A DNA stretch of 28,978 nucleotides from positions 1-28,978 of the forward strand of contig DHEF01000028.1 in NCBI GenBank assembly GCA_002399735.1. Reading direction: 5' to 3'. Below are positions 17,355-25,516 of this stretch, piece by piece. The stretch comes from Chitinophagaceae bacterium UBA4857. Lineage in GTDB: Bacteria > Bacteroidota > Bacteroidia > Chitinophagales > Chitinophagaceae. The position numbers and the translations under genes were made by a program. A model generated the notes under the pieces. That model saw nothing but the letters and a program-made list of their open reading frames with translations. It made no database searches and had not been told where the DNA came from. The first letter of the stretch is position 1. Each line of letters opens with the position of its first letter.

Positions 17355-18404
17355 TTATTCAAGCTTGTTTTCTTTTATAAAATATCGTAGTTTATTAATA
17401 AATAAATCAGGTGTAAAAGTATTATACAAAGCAGGTGTTTGTTTTCTGTTTTTTTTTCTATCAACGTTTATAAAAGGTGCTTCATTATAATGTTTCAAAT
17501 GTGTGGATACATGTTTTTTACCATCAGCAAAAATGTCCCAATTTTCCTGTTCAACACTTGGCGAAAAAATACTGAATGTAGGTATATCCATGGCTTTTGC
17601 CATATTTACGGCTCCACCTTCATTTCCAATTAAGGCTTTACAATAATAAAGAATGGCAAGAAAACTGCGTAAGTCCGCAGGTTGTACATCTCTCACAATT
17701 TTCTGTAAGGTATCGGGGTTACATAAACTAAATATTTCATCAGCAGCTTGCTTTTGCGAGGGCACATAATTAACCAACAATTTGCCATTGCAATTAGCTG
17801 CTACAAAATCAAGCACCTGCGCCATATATTTTGCCGGGTATGATTTTAACGTATTGCTACCCAATAAACTTATCATTATTAATTTATGCTCTAACAAATT
17901 ATGCGTTTGTAAAGTAGTTTTTGCTAACTCCTTTTCTTCCTCGGTTAAAAAAATATGCGGTATTAAATCAGGATTGCTAATTGGTTCCACCAACTGCAAT
18001 AAAGCTATTCTTACTTCTATAGCAAGTCCGGCCTTAGTTGTTGCTTTAGTATTTCTCTTGAGTGTTTTTGAATAACAAAAACTGGTGTACCATTTACGAA
18101 AACCAATTGTTTTACCGGCACCGGAAAATAAGCACATTAATGATGTGCCGATTTTTGCATAAGCATCCAGTATAAGATGATACTTTGTTGATCTTATTTT
18201 TTTAATAATGCTTTTTAGAGGAATGCCTTTGTTATATAAAATAAAATTATCGATGTTCGGATTATGTAACACAACCGGTAATGTGTGTTCAAAAATCATA
18301 TAATCAATTTGCGCATGTGGGTATATAGTACGCAGGTTATTGCATAAAATAGTGCTAATTAACACATCGCCAATCATTTGTTGCTGTATAACCAGAATTT
18401 TCAT
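17355..18404 (-). CDS. Glycosyltransferase family 9 (heptosyltransferase-like)
   Basis: A 349-residue cytoplasmic/inner-membrane-face GT-B enzyme. The N-terminal MKILVIQQQMIGDVLISTILCNNLRTIYPHA is the GT9 opening with the acceptor-side helix, ISLLGSNTLKSYPAKYMAQVLDF marks the start of the nucleotide-binding half, and CKALIGNEGGAVNMAKAMDIPTFSIFSPSVEQENW is the diagnostic C-terminal donor-binding loop. GT9 enzymes add heptose or related sugars to the lipopolysaccharide core; the real acceptor here is unknown. Starting at the ATG at 18404 is preferred over an in-frame TTG two codons upstream. The gene is single, convergent with the esterase, and divergent from the response regulator. The C-terminus is somewhat basic and lysine-rich (HYNEAPFINVDRKKNRKQ). 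Confidence 0.9.
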   Translation of the reverse strand: MKILVIQQQMIGDVLISTILCNNLRTIYPHAQIDYMIFEHTLPVVLHNPNIDNFILYNKGIPLKSIIKKIRSTKYHLILDAYAKIGTSLMCLFSGAGKTIGFRKWYTSFCYSKTLKRNTKATTKAGLAIEVRIALLQLVEPISNPDLIPHIFLTEEEKELAKTTLQTHNLLEHKLIMISLLGSNTLKSYPAKYMAQVLDFVAANCNGKLLVNYVPSQKQAADEIFSLCNPDTLQKIVRDVQPADLRSFLAILYYCKALIGNEGGAVNMAKAMDIPTFSIFSPSVEQENWDIFADGKKHVSTHLKHYNEAPFINVDRKKNRKQTPALYNTFTPDLFINKLRYFIKENKLE

Positions 18405-18515
18405 ACCCAAAAATTAGTTACAAATGTAATAGCCAATTGGTGTAGAATAAACAATTGTGATGCTATATTTTTAAACACCCAAAAACCTATAACATAGCAT
18501 TAAAAAACGATGATG

Positions 18516-18523
18516 TACATTTG
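18516..18523 (+). promoter_or_regulatory. Putative -7 box (TACATTTG) for the two-component operon
   Basis: TACATTTG fits TAnnTTTG exactly and lies 50 bases upstream of the response-regulator start codon. The -33 element is not clear. Confidence 0.5.
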
Positions 18524-18573
18524 CAACTATTTTACTCCGCTAACAAGTAGCCGTAAATTACTAATTTGTAAGT

Positions 18574-19248
18574 ATGAAGATATTACTAGTTGAAGACGAA
18601 CCCAGCGTAGCAACCCTTATCAATAAAGGTTTAACCGAGAATGGCTACAGCATTACTGTTGCACCTGATGGTTATATTGGTTATACAATTGCTAAGGAAC
18701 ATGAATTTGATATCATTATACTGGATATTATGGTACCCGGCATGAACGGCATTGAAGTATGTAAACGTTTACGCCAGGAAAAAGTGGTTACCCCTATCCT
18801 GTTTTTAACCGCATTAGGCACAACCGAAAATATTGTTACGGGTTTAAACAACGGTGGCGACGACTACCTTGTTAAACCATTTAAGTTTGCCGAACTGGAG
18901 GCTCGGCTACGGTCATTAAACAGGCGCAGAACATTGGCTTTGCAAGACGAAAATATTTTTTATATTGGCGAAATCGCCGTTAATCTGGATGCAAAAGTAG
19001 TGCAACTGAACGATACCGCCATTAACCTTACTTCGACAGAATACAGGTTATTGGAGTATTTTATAAAAAATAAAAACAAAGTATTATCACGTTTAGAAAT
19101 ACTGGAAAATGTTTGGGGTATTGATTTTAATATGGGTACCAATGTAGTAGATGTATATGTAAATTACTTACGCAAAAAAATTGAAAAAGTACCGGATCAA
19201 AAATTTATACAAACAATTGTGGGCATGGGTTATATGCTAAAAGTATAA
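18574..19248 (+). CDS. OmpR/PhoB-family response regulator
   Basis: A 224-residue DNA-binding response regulator. The receiver domain (1-115) has the acidic pair Glu7/Asp8, phospho-acceptor Asp51 (IIILDIMVPGMNG), Thr79 in LFLTALG and Lys101 in LVKPF. The C-terminal winged helix (about 128-222) shows NLTSTEYRLLEYFIKNKNKVLSR, then LENVWGIDFNMGTNVVDVYVNYLRKKI and the closing IQTIVGMGYMLKV. It is phosphorylated by the histidine kinase encoded 12 bases downstream and then binds promoter DNA. The closest general type in Bacteroidota is an envelope- or stress-response regulator; targets and signal are not visible. No symbol is assigned because several paralogous systems share this layout. Confidence 0.95.
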   Translation: MKILLVEDEPSVATLINKGLTENGYSITVAPDGYIGYTIAKEHEFDIIILDIMVPGMNGIEVCKRLRQEKVVTPILFLTALGTTENIVTGLNNGGDDYLVKPFKFAELEARLRSLNRRRTLALQDENIFYIGEIAVNLDAKVVQLNDTAINLTSTEYRLLEYFIKNKNKVLSRLEILENVWGIDFNMGTNVVDVYVNYLRKKIEKVPDQKFIQTIVGMGYMLKV

Positions 19249-19260
19249 GGGCATTGCTAT

Positions 19261-20655
19261 ATGAAAATACAAACAAAAACAACTTTACTGTTTACGGCAC
19301 TTACTGCTACCGTTTTTTTTATTTTAAACATTACGGTTTATTTTTTCCTCAGCGAATCTGCTCATAACGACTTTAACAAACGTGTTGAGTTAAGAGCAAA
19401 AATTTCGGCTAAATACCGGTTTGAACATGATGCAGAGTCCACCGAATCCTTCCGGGAACTTCAGCGGCAATACATGGAAAAATTGCCTGAAGAAAAAGCA
19501 TTTATACTGGAAGTAGAAAAAGGGGCCAAAATGACTAAAACGCCATTGGCACCGGAGTTGCCTACCCGGTATCTTGAACAAATTATTAACGCCGACGGTG
19601 CTACTGTATTTTATAAAAAAGGCTATCGTCACTACGCCGGTTTACTGTACAAAGAAAACACAGGCGATGATCATATTGTAATTAAATCAGCCGTGAATGT
19701 TTATGCCAGGGAAATGATGCAGCATTTGCTGATTATTAAAATCATTACATTTATTTGTGCGGTGGCATTAATCTTTACAGTGGGTAAGTACTTCTCCCGT
19801 CGCACTTTTCAACCGTTTAGAGATATTACAGCAAAAGTTAAACAGATTAGCCAGGGCAATTTACATTTACGTTTACAGGAACAAAAAGGTTCGGACGAAA
19901 TTGCTACCCTTATTACCACTTTTAATGAAATGCTGGACCGTTTGGAAACATCATTTGAAGCCCAAAATAATTTTATAAGCAATGCTTCACACGAACTAAG
20001 AACACCGCTTACTTCTATTGTTGGCGAAGCTGATTATGCATTACAAAGAGAAAGAACTGCCGATGGCTATAAACAATCGCTGGAAAATATCACCAAGCAA
20101 GCAGAAAAATTACAACACCTTACAAAAGGCTTATTATCATTAGCACAAACCGGTTTTGACGGAAAAAAACAAAAACATGAAGCGGTACGTCTGGACCAAT
20201 TGATATTTGATGTTAAGGACAGTGTAGATGCCATTTTTCCTGAAAGCAGTATTAAAATAAATATGCATGCCCTACCCCACGAAAACGCAAGTATGACCGT
20301 AATGGGTAATTATGACCTATTAAAAATTGCAATAGGTAATATTGTTATGAATGCCTGTAAATATTCTAATAACCAAAAGGTTGAGGTGGATCTGATTATA
20401 GAATCAGCCTTGGCAAAAATTATAGTTAAGGACAATGGTATTGGTATTCCCGAAAAAGATATCAAACAGATTTATATTCCATTTTTCCGTGCCTCCAACG
20501 TAAAAGATTATGAAGGTTATGGTATTGGAATGCCTTTATCTAATAATATAATACGTATTCATCGCGGCAGTATTGATATTAACTCTAAAGTAAATATCGG
20601 CACGCAGGTAACAGTTAATCTTCCCATTTGTTTAGAAGAAAATATCGAATTTTAA
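19261..20655 (+). CDS. Membrane sensor histidine kinase with HAMP domain
   Basis: A 464-residue kinase with two transmembrane helices (about 9-31 and 155-176) flanking a periplasmic sensor loop of some 120 residues, then HAMP (178-230), dimerisation/phosphoacceptor domain with His244 in FISNASHELRTPLTS, and HATPase: N box NIVMNACKYSNN (360-371), G1 DNGIGIP (391-397), F box IYIPFFRAS and G2 EGYGIGMPLSNNIIRIHRG. All catalytic elements are intact. It senses an unknown envelope signal and phosphorylates the response regulator encoded just upstream (12-base gap, surely one operon). The terminator at 20687-20715 ends the unit. Confidence 0.95.
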   Translation: MKIQTKTTLLFTALTATVFFILNITVYFFLSESAHNDFNKRVELRAKISAKYRFEHDAESTESFRELQRQYMEKLPEEKAFILEVEKGAKMTKTPLAPELPTRYLEQIINADGATVFYKKGYRHYAGLLYKENTGDDHIVIKSAVNVYAREMMQHLLIIKIITFICAVALIFTVGKYFSRRTFQPFRDITAKVKQISQGNLHLRLQEQKGSDEIATLITTFNEMLDRLETSFEAQNNFISNASHELRTPLTSIVGEADYALQRERTADGYKQSLENITKQAEKLQHLTKGLLSLAQTGFDGKKQKHEAVRLDQLIFDVKDSVDAIFPESSIKINMHALPHENASMTVMGNYDLLKIAIGNIVMNACKYSNNQKVEVDLIIESALAKIIVKDNGIGIPEKDIKQIYIPFFRASNVKDYEGYGIGMPLSNNIIRIHRGSIDINSKVNIGTQVTVNLPICLEENIEF

Positions 20656-20686
20656 ATTCTAATGCAATTTTAATAACATTTTAATT

Positions 20687-20715
20687 AAGGCCTAATTCAA
20701 CATTTAGGCCTTTTT
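20687..20715 (+). terminator. Rho-independent terminator after the histidine kinase
   Basis: AAGGCCTAA, loop of eight bases, TTAGGCCTT is a perfect 9-bp stem, followed by further T. It lies about 30 bases beyond the kinase stop codon and before the UspA-like gene. Confidence 0.8.
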
Positions 20716-20755
20716 AATGTCGGTGATGCAGTTTTGTGGTATAAAAAATAATATT

Positions 20756-21277
20756 ATGACCAACTTACTTATTCCAACCGACTGTAGTGTTAACTCTGTA
20801 AAAAATGTAGAGCAAGTTTTAAAAAGCCTGTCAGGACGTAAAGTAAACATAGTACTGTTTCATGCGTTTTCTTTACCTACTTCGTCTATAGATTTAATCA
20901 CAGGAGCCTCTAAGCACCCATACCACGAAGTAATGAACGAAAACTTCCGTCAGGCCTGCAAACAATTAAAAGATCGTTTCCCGCAAAATATTCAGAAAAT
21001 AAATTTCAAATATATGCTGGGCGATACTTTAGCCGTTTTCAGAAATTTTGCCGATGCTAATGATATCGACATGATTTATGTTCCTGAAAATTACAGCTAC
21101 ACAAAAATTCATGATCGTAGTCTTAACCCCCTATCTTTCTTTAATAAATCGGGCATTCCCTTTTACAAAACACCGGTATTTGAAAACTTCAGCAGAGAAG
21201 TGGTGGAAGAAACCGTGGAAGCAGAACATAGCTATGAAGCTCAGCCTGAGTTAGCTACACTTCCAATTGGCAAGTAA
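20756..21277 (+). CDS. UspA-like small cytoplasmic protein, degenerate universal stress domain
   Basis: A 173-residue protein whose N-terminal half follows the universal stress fold: TNLLIPTDCSVNSVKNVEQVLKSLSGRKVNIVLFHAFSLP, then a second Rossmann-like repeat KINFKYMLGDTLAVFRNFADANDIDMIYVPENY. The usual C-terminal ATP-binding pattern G-xx-G-x9-G-S/T is absent; SLNPLSFFNKSGIPFYKTPV stands in its place. The tail EVVEETVEAEHSYEAQPE is acidic. It therefore is probably a Usp-like protein that does not bind ATP in the usual way. The start at 20756 is chosen because the in-frame ATG at 20717 lies immediately beyond the terminator T-tract and lacks a family-like extension. The bestrophin gene follows 100 bases later on the same strand. 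Confidence 0.72.
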   Translation: MTNLLIPTDCSVNSVKNVEQVLKSLSGRKVNIVLFHAFSLPTSSIDLITGASKHPYHEVMNENFRQACKQLKDRFPQNIQKINFKYMLGDTLAVFRNFADANDIDMIYVPENYSYTKIHDRSLNPLSFFNKSGIPFYKTPVFENFSREVVEETVEAEHSYEAQPELATLPIGK

Positions 21278-21318
21278 GGTTTCAATGTCTTACAACATAC
21301 AATATAAGTTATGTACAG

Positions 21319-21331
21319 CAATGTTACATTG
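21319..21331. promoter_or_regulatory. 13-bp dyad (CAATGT-T-ACATTG) upstream of the bestrophin gene
   Basis: A perfect 6-bp inverted repeat around one base, 46 bases upstream of the bestrophin start codon. It has the size of a small repressor half-site pair but might also be chance in AT-rich DNA. Confidence 0.3.
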
Positions 21332-21377
21332 GCCTATGGTGTATTAATAAACACTTGCATTAAAACCCCGATAATTT

Positions 21378-22421
21378 ATGTTATTAAAAAAGAATATTCC
21401 ATTCAAATATGTGTTTGGAAAAGTGAAATATGAGATAATTTTTATCGCCGTATATGCAACCAGTATAGCTGTATTGTATGATGCGTATCATTTTACCCGC
21501 ATTTCTATCCCCATTGCCGTACCAGCTATTTTAGGTACAGTTATATCATTATTACTTGGTTTTAGAAGTAACCAGGCATATGACCGCTGGTGGGAAGCAC
21601 GCCATATCTGGGGTGCTATTGTAAACGATTCCCGTACATTTGGCAGACAGATAATGAACTTTACTGTACTAACAGATGAACCTGATGAGCGTATTATGGC
21701 GTTTCAGCAACGCATGATAAAAAGACAAATAGCCTGGTGCCGTAGTTTAAGCAGACACTTACGTGGGCAACAACCTACCAAAGGTTTAGATAAATATTTA
21801 TCAAAACAGGATCTGGCTTATATACGTACGGTTGATAATGTGCCTTCTGCCCTGTTGGATTTAATGGCGCAGGATTTAAGAATGGCGTTGGAAGAAGGTA
21901 TGATTAACCGTTTTCAACAAGTAGAAATTGATCGCACATTATCACGTTTATGTGATGCCATGGGTAAATGTGAACGTATTAAAAACACTATTTTCCCAAG
22001 TACCTATAGCTTATACATTCACCTGGCATTGTTATTATTTATTTCATTATTACCTTTCGGTTTAATTGAGTACTTTGGTTTATTTGAGGTTCCTTTGGTA
22101 GTAGCCATTTCAGCTTGTTTTCTCTTAATCGAAAAAATGGCTATTCATTTACAGGATCCATTTGAAAACAAACCAACCGATACACCAATGACTACCATTA
22201 GCAACAATATTGAAAAAAACCTGACACAGTTATACGATTTAACTTACGAGCATAAAAATGTAACCTATGCCGAAGTGGTAACAACCGGTCAAAACGAAAA
22301 TGGCGTAGCTAAAACCAAATTGCGTAAAGCCGCACAAGTGGTAGATCTGGACGATTGGATGCATGATGATGTAGCACCTAAATACCAACAAACAGAACGT
22401 AAAACATATTACGTACTTTAA
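21378..22421 (+). CDS. Bestrophin-family anion channel (UPF0187)
   Basis: A 347-residue membrane protein with the bestrophin arrangement of four hydrophobic segments: about 17-35 (IIFIAVYATSIAVLYDAYH), 39-58 (IPIAVPAILGTVISLLLGF), 213-236 (YIHLALLLFISLLPFGL) and 239-260 (LFEVPLVVAISACFLLIEKMA). Between them is the signature RSNQAYDRWWEARHIWGAIVNDSRTFGRQ and the FPSTYSLYIH motif. The C-terminal IQDPFE-like segment appears as HLQDPFENKPTDTPM. Bacterial bestrophins form pentameric anion or cation channels in the inner membrane. The tail of about 60 residues past the PF motif (YAEVVTTGQNENGV... YYVL) is longer than is usual for UPF0187. It is co-directional with the UspA-like gene and ends at a bidirectional terminator. 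Confidence 0.9.
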   Translation: MLLKKNIPFKYVFGKVKYEIIFIAVYATSIAVLYDAYHFTRISIPIAVPAILGTVISLLLGFRSNQAYDRWWEARHIWGAIVNDSRTFGRQIMNFTVLTDEPDERIMAFQQRMIKRQIAWCRSLSRHLRGQQPTKGLDKYLSKQDLAYIRTVDNVPSALLDLMAQDLRMALEEGMINRFQQVEIDRTLSRLCDAMGKCERIKNTIFPSTYSLYIHLALLLFISLLPFGLIEYFGLFEVPLVVAISACFLLIEKMAIHLQDPFENKPTDTPMTTISNNIEKNLTQLYDLTYEHKNVTYAEVVTTGQNENGVAKTKLRKAAQVVDLDDWMHDDVAPKYQQTERKTYYVL

Positions 22422-22430
22422 TACATACAC

Positions 22431-22460
22431 AAAAAAGGGTTCCGATTGGAACCCTTTTTT
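22431..22460. terminator. Bidirectional terminator between bestrophin and rimO
   Basis: AAAAAAGGGTTCC, loop GATT, GGAACCCTTTTTT is a perfect 13-bp stem with A-tract and T-tract on the two sides, so it can stop transcription from both converging genes. It fills most of the 62-base gap. Confidence 0.92.
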
Positions 22461-22483
22461 AATAACTTATAAAATAAAAATTT

Positions 22484-23791
22484 TTATACTACTTCACCTT
22501 CTAAATCATAGTCATAAGCTTTGGTAATTTTTACATTATAAAACTCACCAATTTTTAGTTTTTTATCTGCAGTAATAACCACTTCATTATCTACTTCCAC
22601 ACTATCAAATTCCGTACGGGCTAAATAACGTCCTGATTCTTTTTTATCAATCAAAACCCTGAACACTTTACCAATTTTTTCCTGATTTTTTTCGTAAGAT
22701 ATTTCCTGTTGCACTTCCATTATTTCCTGTGCTCTTCTTTCTTTTTCTTCAGCCGGTATATCATCGGTTAAATCATAAGCGGATGTATTCTCTTCATGCG
22801 AATAGGTAAATATTCCCACCCTGTCAAAACGCATTTTTTCTAAAAAGGCTTTTAACTCTTCTACATCCTCCTGCGTTTCACCGGGAAAACCGGTTATTAA
22901 TGTAGTACGCAAACAAATACCCGGCACTTCTGCACGTATGGCCGCTATCAACTCTTCCATCTCTTCACGGGTAATCTGGCGTTTCATGGCTTTTAACATG
23001 TTATTAGCCGCATGCTGCAAAGGCATATCCAGGTAATTACAAATATTAGCTCTTTCACGCATTACAGGTAATATCTCCATCGGAAATTTTGACGGATAAG
23101 CATAATGCAACCTGATCCACTCCAACCCTTTCACATCTGCCAACCTGTTTAACAAATCAGGCAGCATACGTTTTTTATAAATATCCAAACCGTAGTAAGT
23201 AAGCTCCTGCGCAATCAACATTACTTCTTTTACACCCATACGCACCAATCCTTCGGCTTCCTTTACAATATCCTCAATACTTTTACTTACATGGTTACCA
23301 CGCATTAGTGGTATAGCACAAAATGAGCAAGTACGGTTACACCCTTCCGATATTTTTAAATAGGCATAATGTTTAGGTGTAGCCAATAAACGTTCACCAA
23401 TCAGTTCTGCTTTGTAATCAGCTTCCAGCTGTTTCAACATTAAAGGCAATTCCATGGTACCAAAAAATGCATCTACTTCCGGTATTTCATCTTCCAGGTT
23501 ATCTTTATACCGCTGGCTTAAGCAACCCGTAACATATACTTTTTCAAGTTTGCCCTTACGTTTCAGTTCCACCTGATCCAAAATGGTATTAATACTTTCC
23601 TCTTTGGCTTTATCAATAAATCCGCAGGTATTCACCACCACTATATTATGGTCAACTTTTTTGTTCTCATGTACCACCGAAATATCATTAGCCAGCAACT
23701 GGCCGCTAAGCACCTCGCTATCCACCATATTTTTACTACAACCCAGCGTAATAATATTTACCTTATTCTTTTTTAACGTTTTTGTTTTCAT
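22484..23791 (-). CDS. rimO: Ribosomal protein S12 methylthiotransferase RimO
   Basis: A 435-residue radical-SAM methylthiotransferase. The N-terminal UPF0004 domain carries its three cluster cysteines (Cys18 in TLGCSKNMVDSE, Cys56 in VNTCGFID, Cys90 in VTGCLSQRY). The radical-SAM CxxxCxxC motif is CNRTCSFCAIPLMRGNH (Cys151, 155, 158), and the TRAM-like beta domain ends the protein. LGCSKN and the SEGCNR-RMRG-type spacing identify RimO over MiaB. It methylthiolates an aspartate of ribosomal protein S12 using two 4Fe-4S clusters. The gene is alone on the minus strand, with a promoter whose -7 box ends only eight bases before the start codon (see 23800-23829). Confidence 0.96.
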   Translation of the reverse strand: MKTKTLKKNKVNIITLGCSKNMVDSEVLSGQLLANDISVVHENKKVDHNIVVVNTCGFIDKAKEESINTILDQVELKRKGKLEKVYVTGCLSQRYKDNLEDEIPEVDAFFGTMELPLMLKQLEADYKAELIGERLLATPKHYAYLKISEGCNRTCSFCAIPLMRGNHVSKSIEDIVKEAEGLVRMGVKEVMLIAQELTYYGLDIYKKRMLPDLLNRLADVKGLEWIRLHYAYPSKFPMEILPVMRERANICNYLDMPLQHAANNMLKAMKRQITREEMEELIAAIRAEVPGICLRTTLITGFPGETQEDVEELKAFLEKMRFDRVGIFTYSHEENTSAYDLTDDIPAEEKERRAQEIMEVQQEISYEKNQEKIGKVFRVLIDKKESGRYLARTEFDSVEVDNEVVITADKKLKIGEFYNVKITKAYDYDLEGEVV

Positions 23792-23799
23792 AAACGCTG

Positions 23800-23829
23800 C
23801 AAAGTTAATGCTTTACTTCATCTTCCAAA
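23800..23829 (-). promoter_or_regulatory. Putative promoter of rimO, near-leaderless
   Basis: On the minus strand TTTG (23826-23829) and TAACTTTG (23800-23807) are spaced 18 bases apart and match the Bacteroidota -33/-7 pattern TTTG/TAnnTTTG. Because the -7 box ends eight bases before the rimO ATG, the transcript would have a leader of only a few bases. Confidence 0.55.
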
Positions 23830-23903
23830 CATTGGGTTTTAAAACCTTATTACTTCTTTGTTAATCAAAACACTATACCACTGTTTAATAATAATTTATT
23901 GCG

Positions 23904-23936
23904 GCAGTCAACTACAGTGCTACCATCATCAGCAGT
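23904..23936 (-). repeat. Degenerate fragment of the dispersed repeat (F)
   Basis: The segment AGTCAACTACAGTGCTACCA, read on the plus strand, resembles the outer end of copy C (AGTCAGCAGCAGTGCTACTA). Only this end is present; the GTGAGTGACACAAC core is missing. The rest of the rimO-ATPase gap up to 24015 shows nothing else recognisable. Confidence 0.4.
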
Positions 23937-24015
23937 TCCCCGCCCTGTCTTCAATATAACAACAATCATCCTGTAAATCAATATTCCAAAACAACGACTT
24001 GCAGCCTTTCATTTA

Positions 24016-24050
24016 ACTATAATTCCTATCACTATAAAAAACTATAATTC
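24016..24050 (+). repeat. Direct repeat ACTATAATTC upstream of the ATPase unit
   Basis: ACTATAATTC occurs at 24016-24025 and again at 24041-24050, 25 bases apart, with CACTATAAAAAACTATA between them. The second copy is part of the hairpin left arm, the first lies outside the inverted repeat. Confidence 0.5.
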
Positions 24051-24093
24051 GCCAAAACTCACTTTTTTCACTAGTTTTGGCGAACTATAATTT
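24039..24093. repeat. Left 55-bp terminal inverted repeat, itself a hairpin
   Basis: Two 21-base arms (24039-24059, 24073-24093) with the shared core TTCGCCAAAACT / AGTTTTGGCGAA surround a 13-base loop. The only two mispairs are A-C on the plus strand, which become G-T pairs on the minus strand. The whole 55 bases match the reverse complement of 25516-25570 at 50 positions. It ends seven bases before the ATPase ATG. Confidence 0.85.
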
Positions 24094-24100
24094 ATGTTAT

Positions 24101-25516
24101 ATGAGCCTATTAATTGGCCGAGCCCCCGAAATTGACATACTAAAAGAGGCCTTACATAATAACAAATCAGAGCTATTGGCTATATACGGCCGAAGACGTA
24201 TTGGTAAAACATTTCTAATAAGAGAAGTGTTTGCCAAACAAATGGTGTTTGAAATTACGGGGTTGTACAAAGGTCTGATGACCGATCAGTTAGACAACTT
24301 TACCAAAGCCATTATAGCAAAAAGTCGTAAAAAAAAGCTAACACCACCTACTGATTGGTTCGAGGCCTTTTCCCTGTTAGAACAATATTTATCCGGTGTA
24401 AAATCAACCAAAAAGAAAGTTATTTTTATTGATGAGTTTCCCTGGATAGCAACGCCTAAGTCAAAATTTTTAATGGCTTTTGAAAACTTTTGGAACACCT
24501 ATTGTACCAAACGAAAAGATTTGATAGTAATTATTTGCGGTTCGGCGGCCTCGTACATGATACAAAAAATTATTAAAAATAAAGGCGGATTGCATAACCG
24601 TATTAATCGCCACATAAGGTTGTTGCCATTTACCCTAAACGAAACCAATTTGTTTTTAAAAAGCCGCGGAATAAACTATACTACATATGATACAGCACAA
24701 ATATATATGGCCATAGGGGGCGTACCCCACTATTTAGAAAAACTACAAAAAGGAAAAAGTGTTGCCCAAAACATAGACCACCTTTGTTTTGAAAAAAACG
24801 GTGCTTTAAAAACCGAGTTTACACAACTGTACGTTTCCTTATTTGATGAATCGGAGAAACACCTGGCTATTATAAAAGCACTCGCCAGTTGTAATAAAGG
24901 CATTAACAGGCAGGAACTCATACATAAAAGTAAAATACCGAGTGGTGGTGATTTTTCACTAAAATTGGAGGAGCTGATAGAATCAGGCTTTGTTAGCGAG
25001 TATGTTTATTGGGGTAATAAAAAACAACTTACGTTGTACCGGCTATCAGATGAATACTCAAAGTTTTACCTGAAGTTTATACAAAACAATGCCAACCTTG
25101 GTGCCGGTACCTGGCAGCGTTTACATAAAAGCCAGGGCTATGTAGCATGGGCCGGGTTTAGCTTTGAAACACTTTGCCTTAAACATATTAACCAAATAAA
25201 ACGTGCACTACGTATAGATGCCATTTTTTCTACCAACAGCAGTTGGTTTAATAATACTGCACAAATTGATTTGTTAATAGACAGAGACGATAATATTATG
25301 AACCTGTGTGAAATGAAATTTTACAATACTACATTTACTATTGATAAAAAGTACTACCTGAATCTTAAAAATAAAATAGCACAACTACAACAAGCTACAC
25401 AAACACGTAAAAATATATTCCTTACCATGGTTACCACCTTTGGTATAACCAATAATGCTTACAGCAACGAACTGGTGCAAAACACCATAACATTAGAAAA
25501 CCTGTTTGAAGTATAA
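24101..25516 (+). CDS. AAA ATPase fused to PD-(D/E)XK nuclease-like domain (ATPase_2/DUF234 type)
   Basis: A 471-residue cytoplasmic protein. Residues 1-230 are a P-loop ATPase of the archaeal-type MNS/ATPase_2 group: start LLIGRAPEIDILKEAL, Walker A GRRRIGKTF (30-38, Lys36), Walker B KVIFIDEFPW (106-115, Asp111, Glu112), sensor-like IICGSAASYM and the arginine-bearing NRINRHIRLLPFTLNET. A winged-helix segment follows at about 255-305 (GINRQELIHKSKI... LEELIESGFVSEY). The C-terminus has the PD-(D/E)XK nuclease pattern: Glu356, Asp390 (QIDLLIDRDD) and Glu404-x-Lys406 (LCEMKF). This combination is the DUF234 architecture, of unknown role. The ATG at 24101 is chosen over an in-frame TTG at 24077, which lies in the hairpin. 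The gene is tightly enclosed by inverted hairpin repeats at both ends, and the right one overlaps the stop codon. Confidence 0.88.
   Translation: MSLLIGRAPEIDILKEALHNNKSELLAIYGRRRIGKTFLIREVFAKQMVFEITGLYKGLMTDQLDNFTKAIIAKSRKKKLTPPTDWFEAFSLLEQYLSGVKSTKKKVIFIDEFPWIATPKSKFLMAFENFWNTYCTKRKDLIVIICGSAASYMIQKIIKNKGGLHNRINRHIRLLPFTLNETNLFLKSRGINYTTYDTAQIYMAIGGVPHYLEKLQKGKSVAQNIDHLCFEKNGALKTEFTQLYVSLFDESEKHLAIIKALASCNKGINRQELIHKSKIPSGGDFSLKLEELIESGFVSEYVYWGNKKQLTLYRLSDEYSKFYLKFIQNNANLGAGTWQRLHKSQGYVAWAGFSFETLCLKHINQIKRALRIDAIFSTNSSWFNNTAQIDLLIDRDDNIMNLCEMKFYNTTFTIDKKYYLNLKNKIAQLQQATQTRKNIFLTMVTTFGITNNAYSNELVQNTITLENLFEV

Noticed and set aside
20717..20755. Earlier ATG for the UspA-like gene
   Set aside because: It directly follows the terminator T-tract, and the added residues do not look like part of the Usp fold.
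24077..24100. TTG start for the ATPase gene
   Set aside because: It lies inside the right arm of the hairpin; the family begins with the SLLIGR-type segment right after the ATG at 24101.
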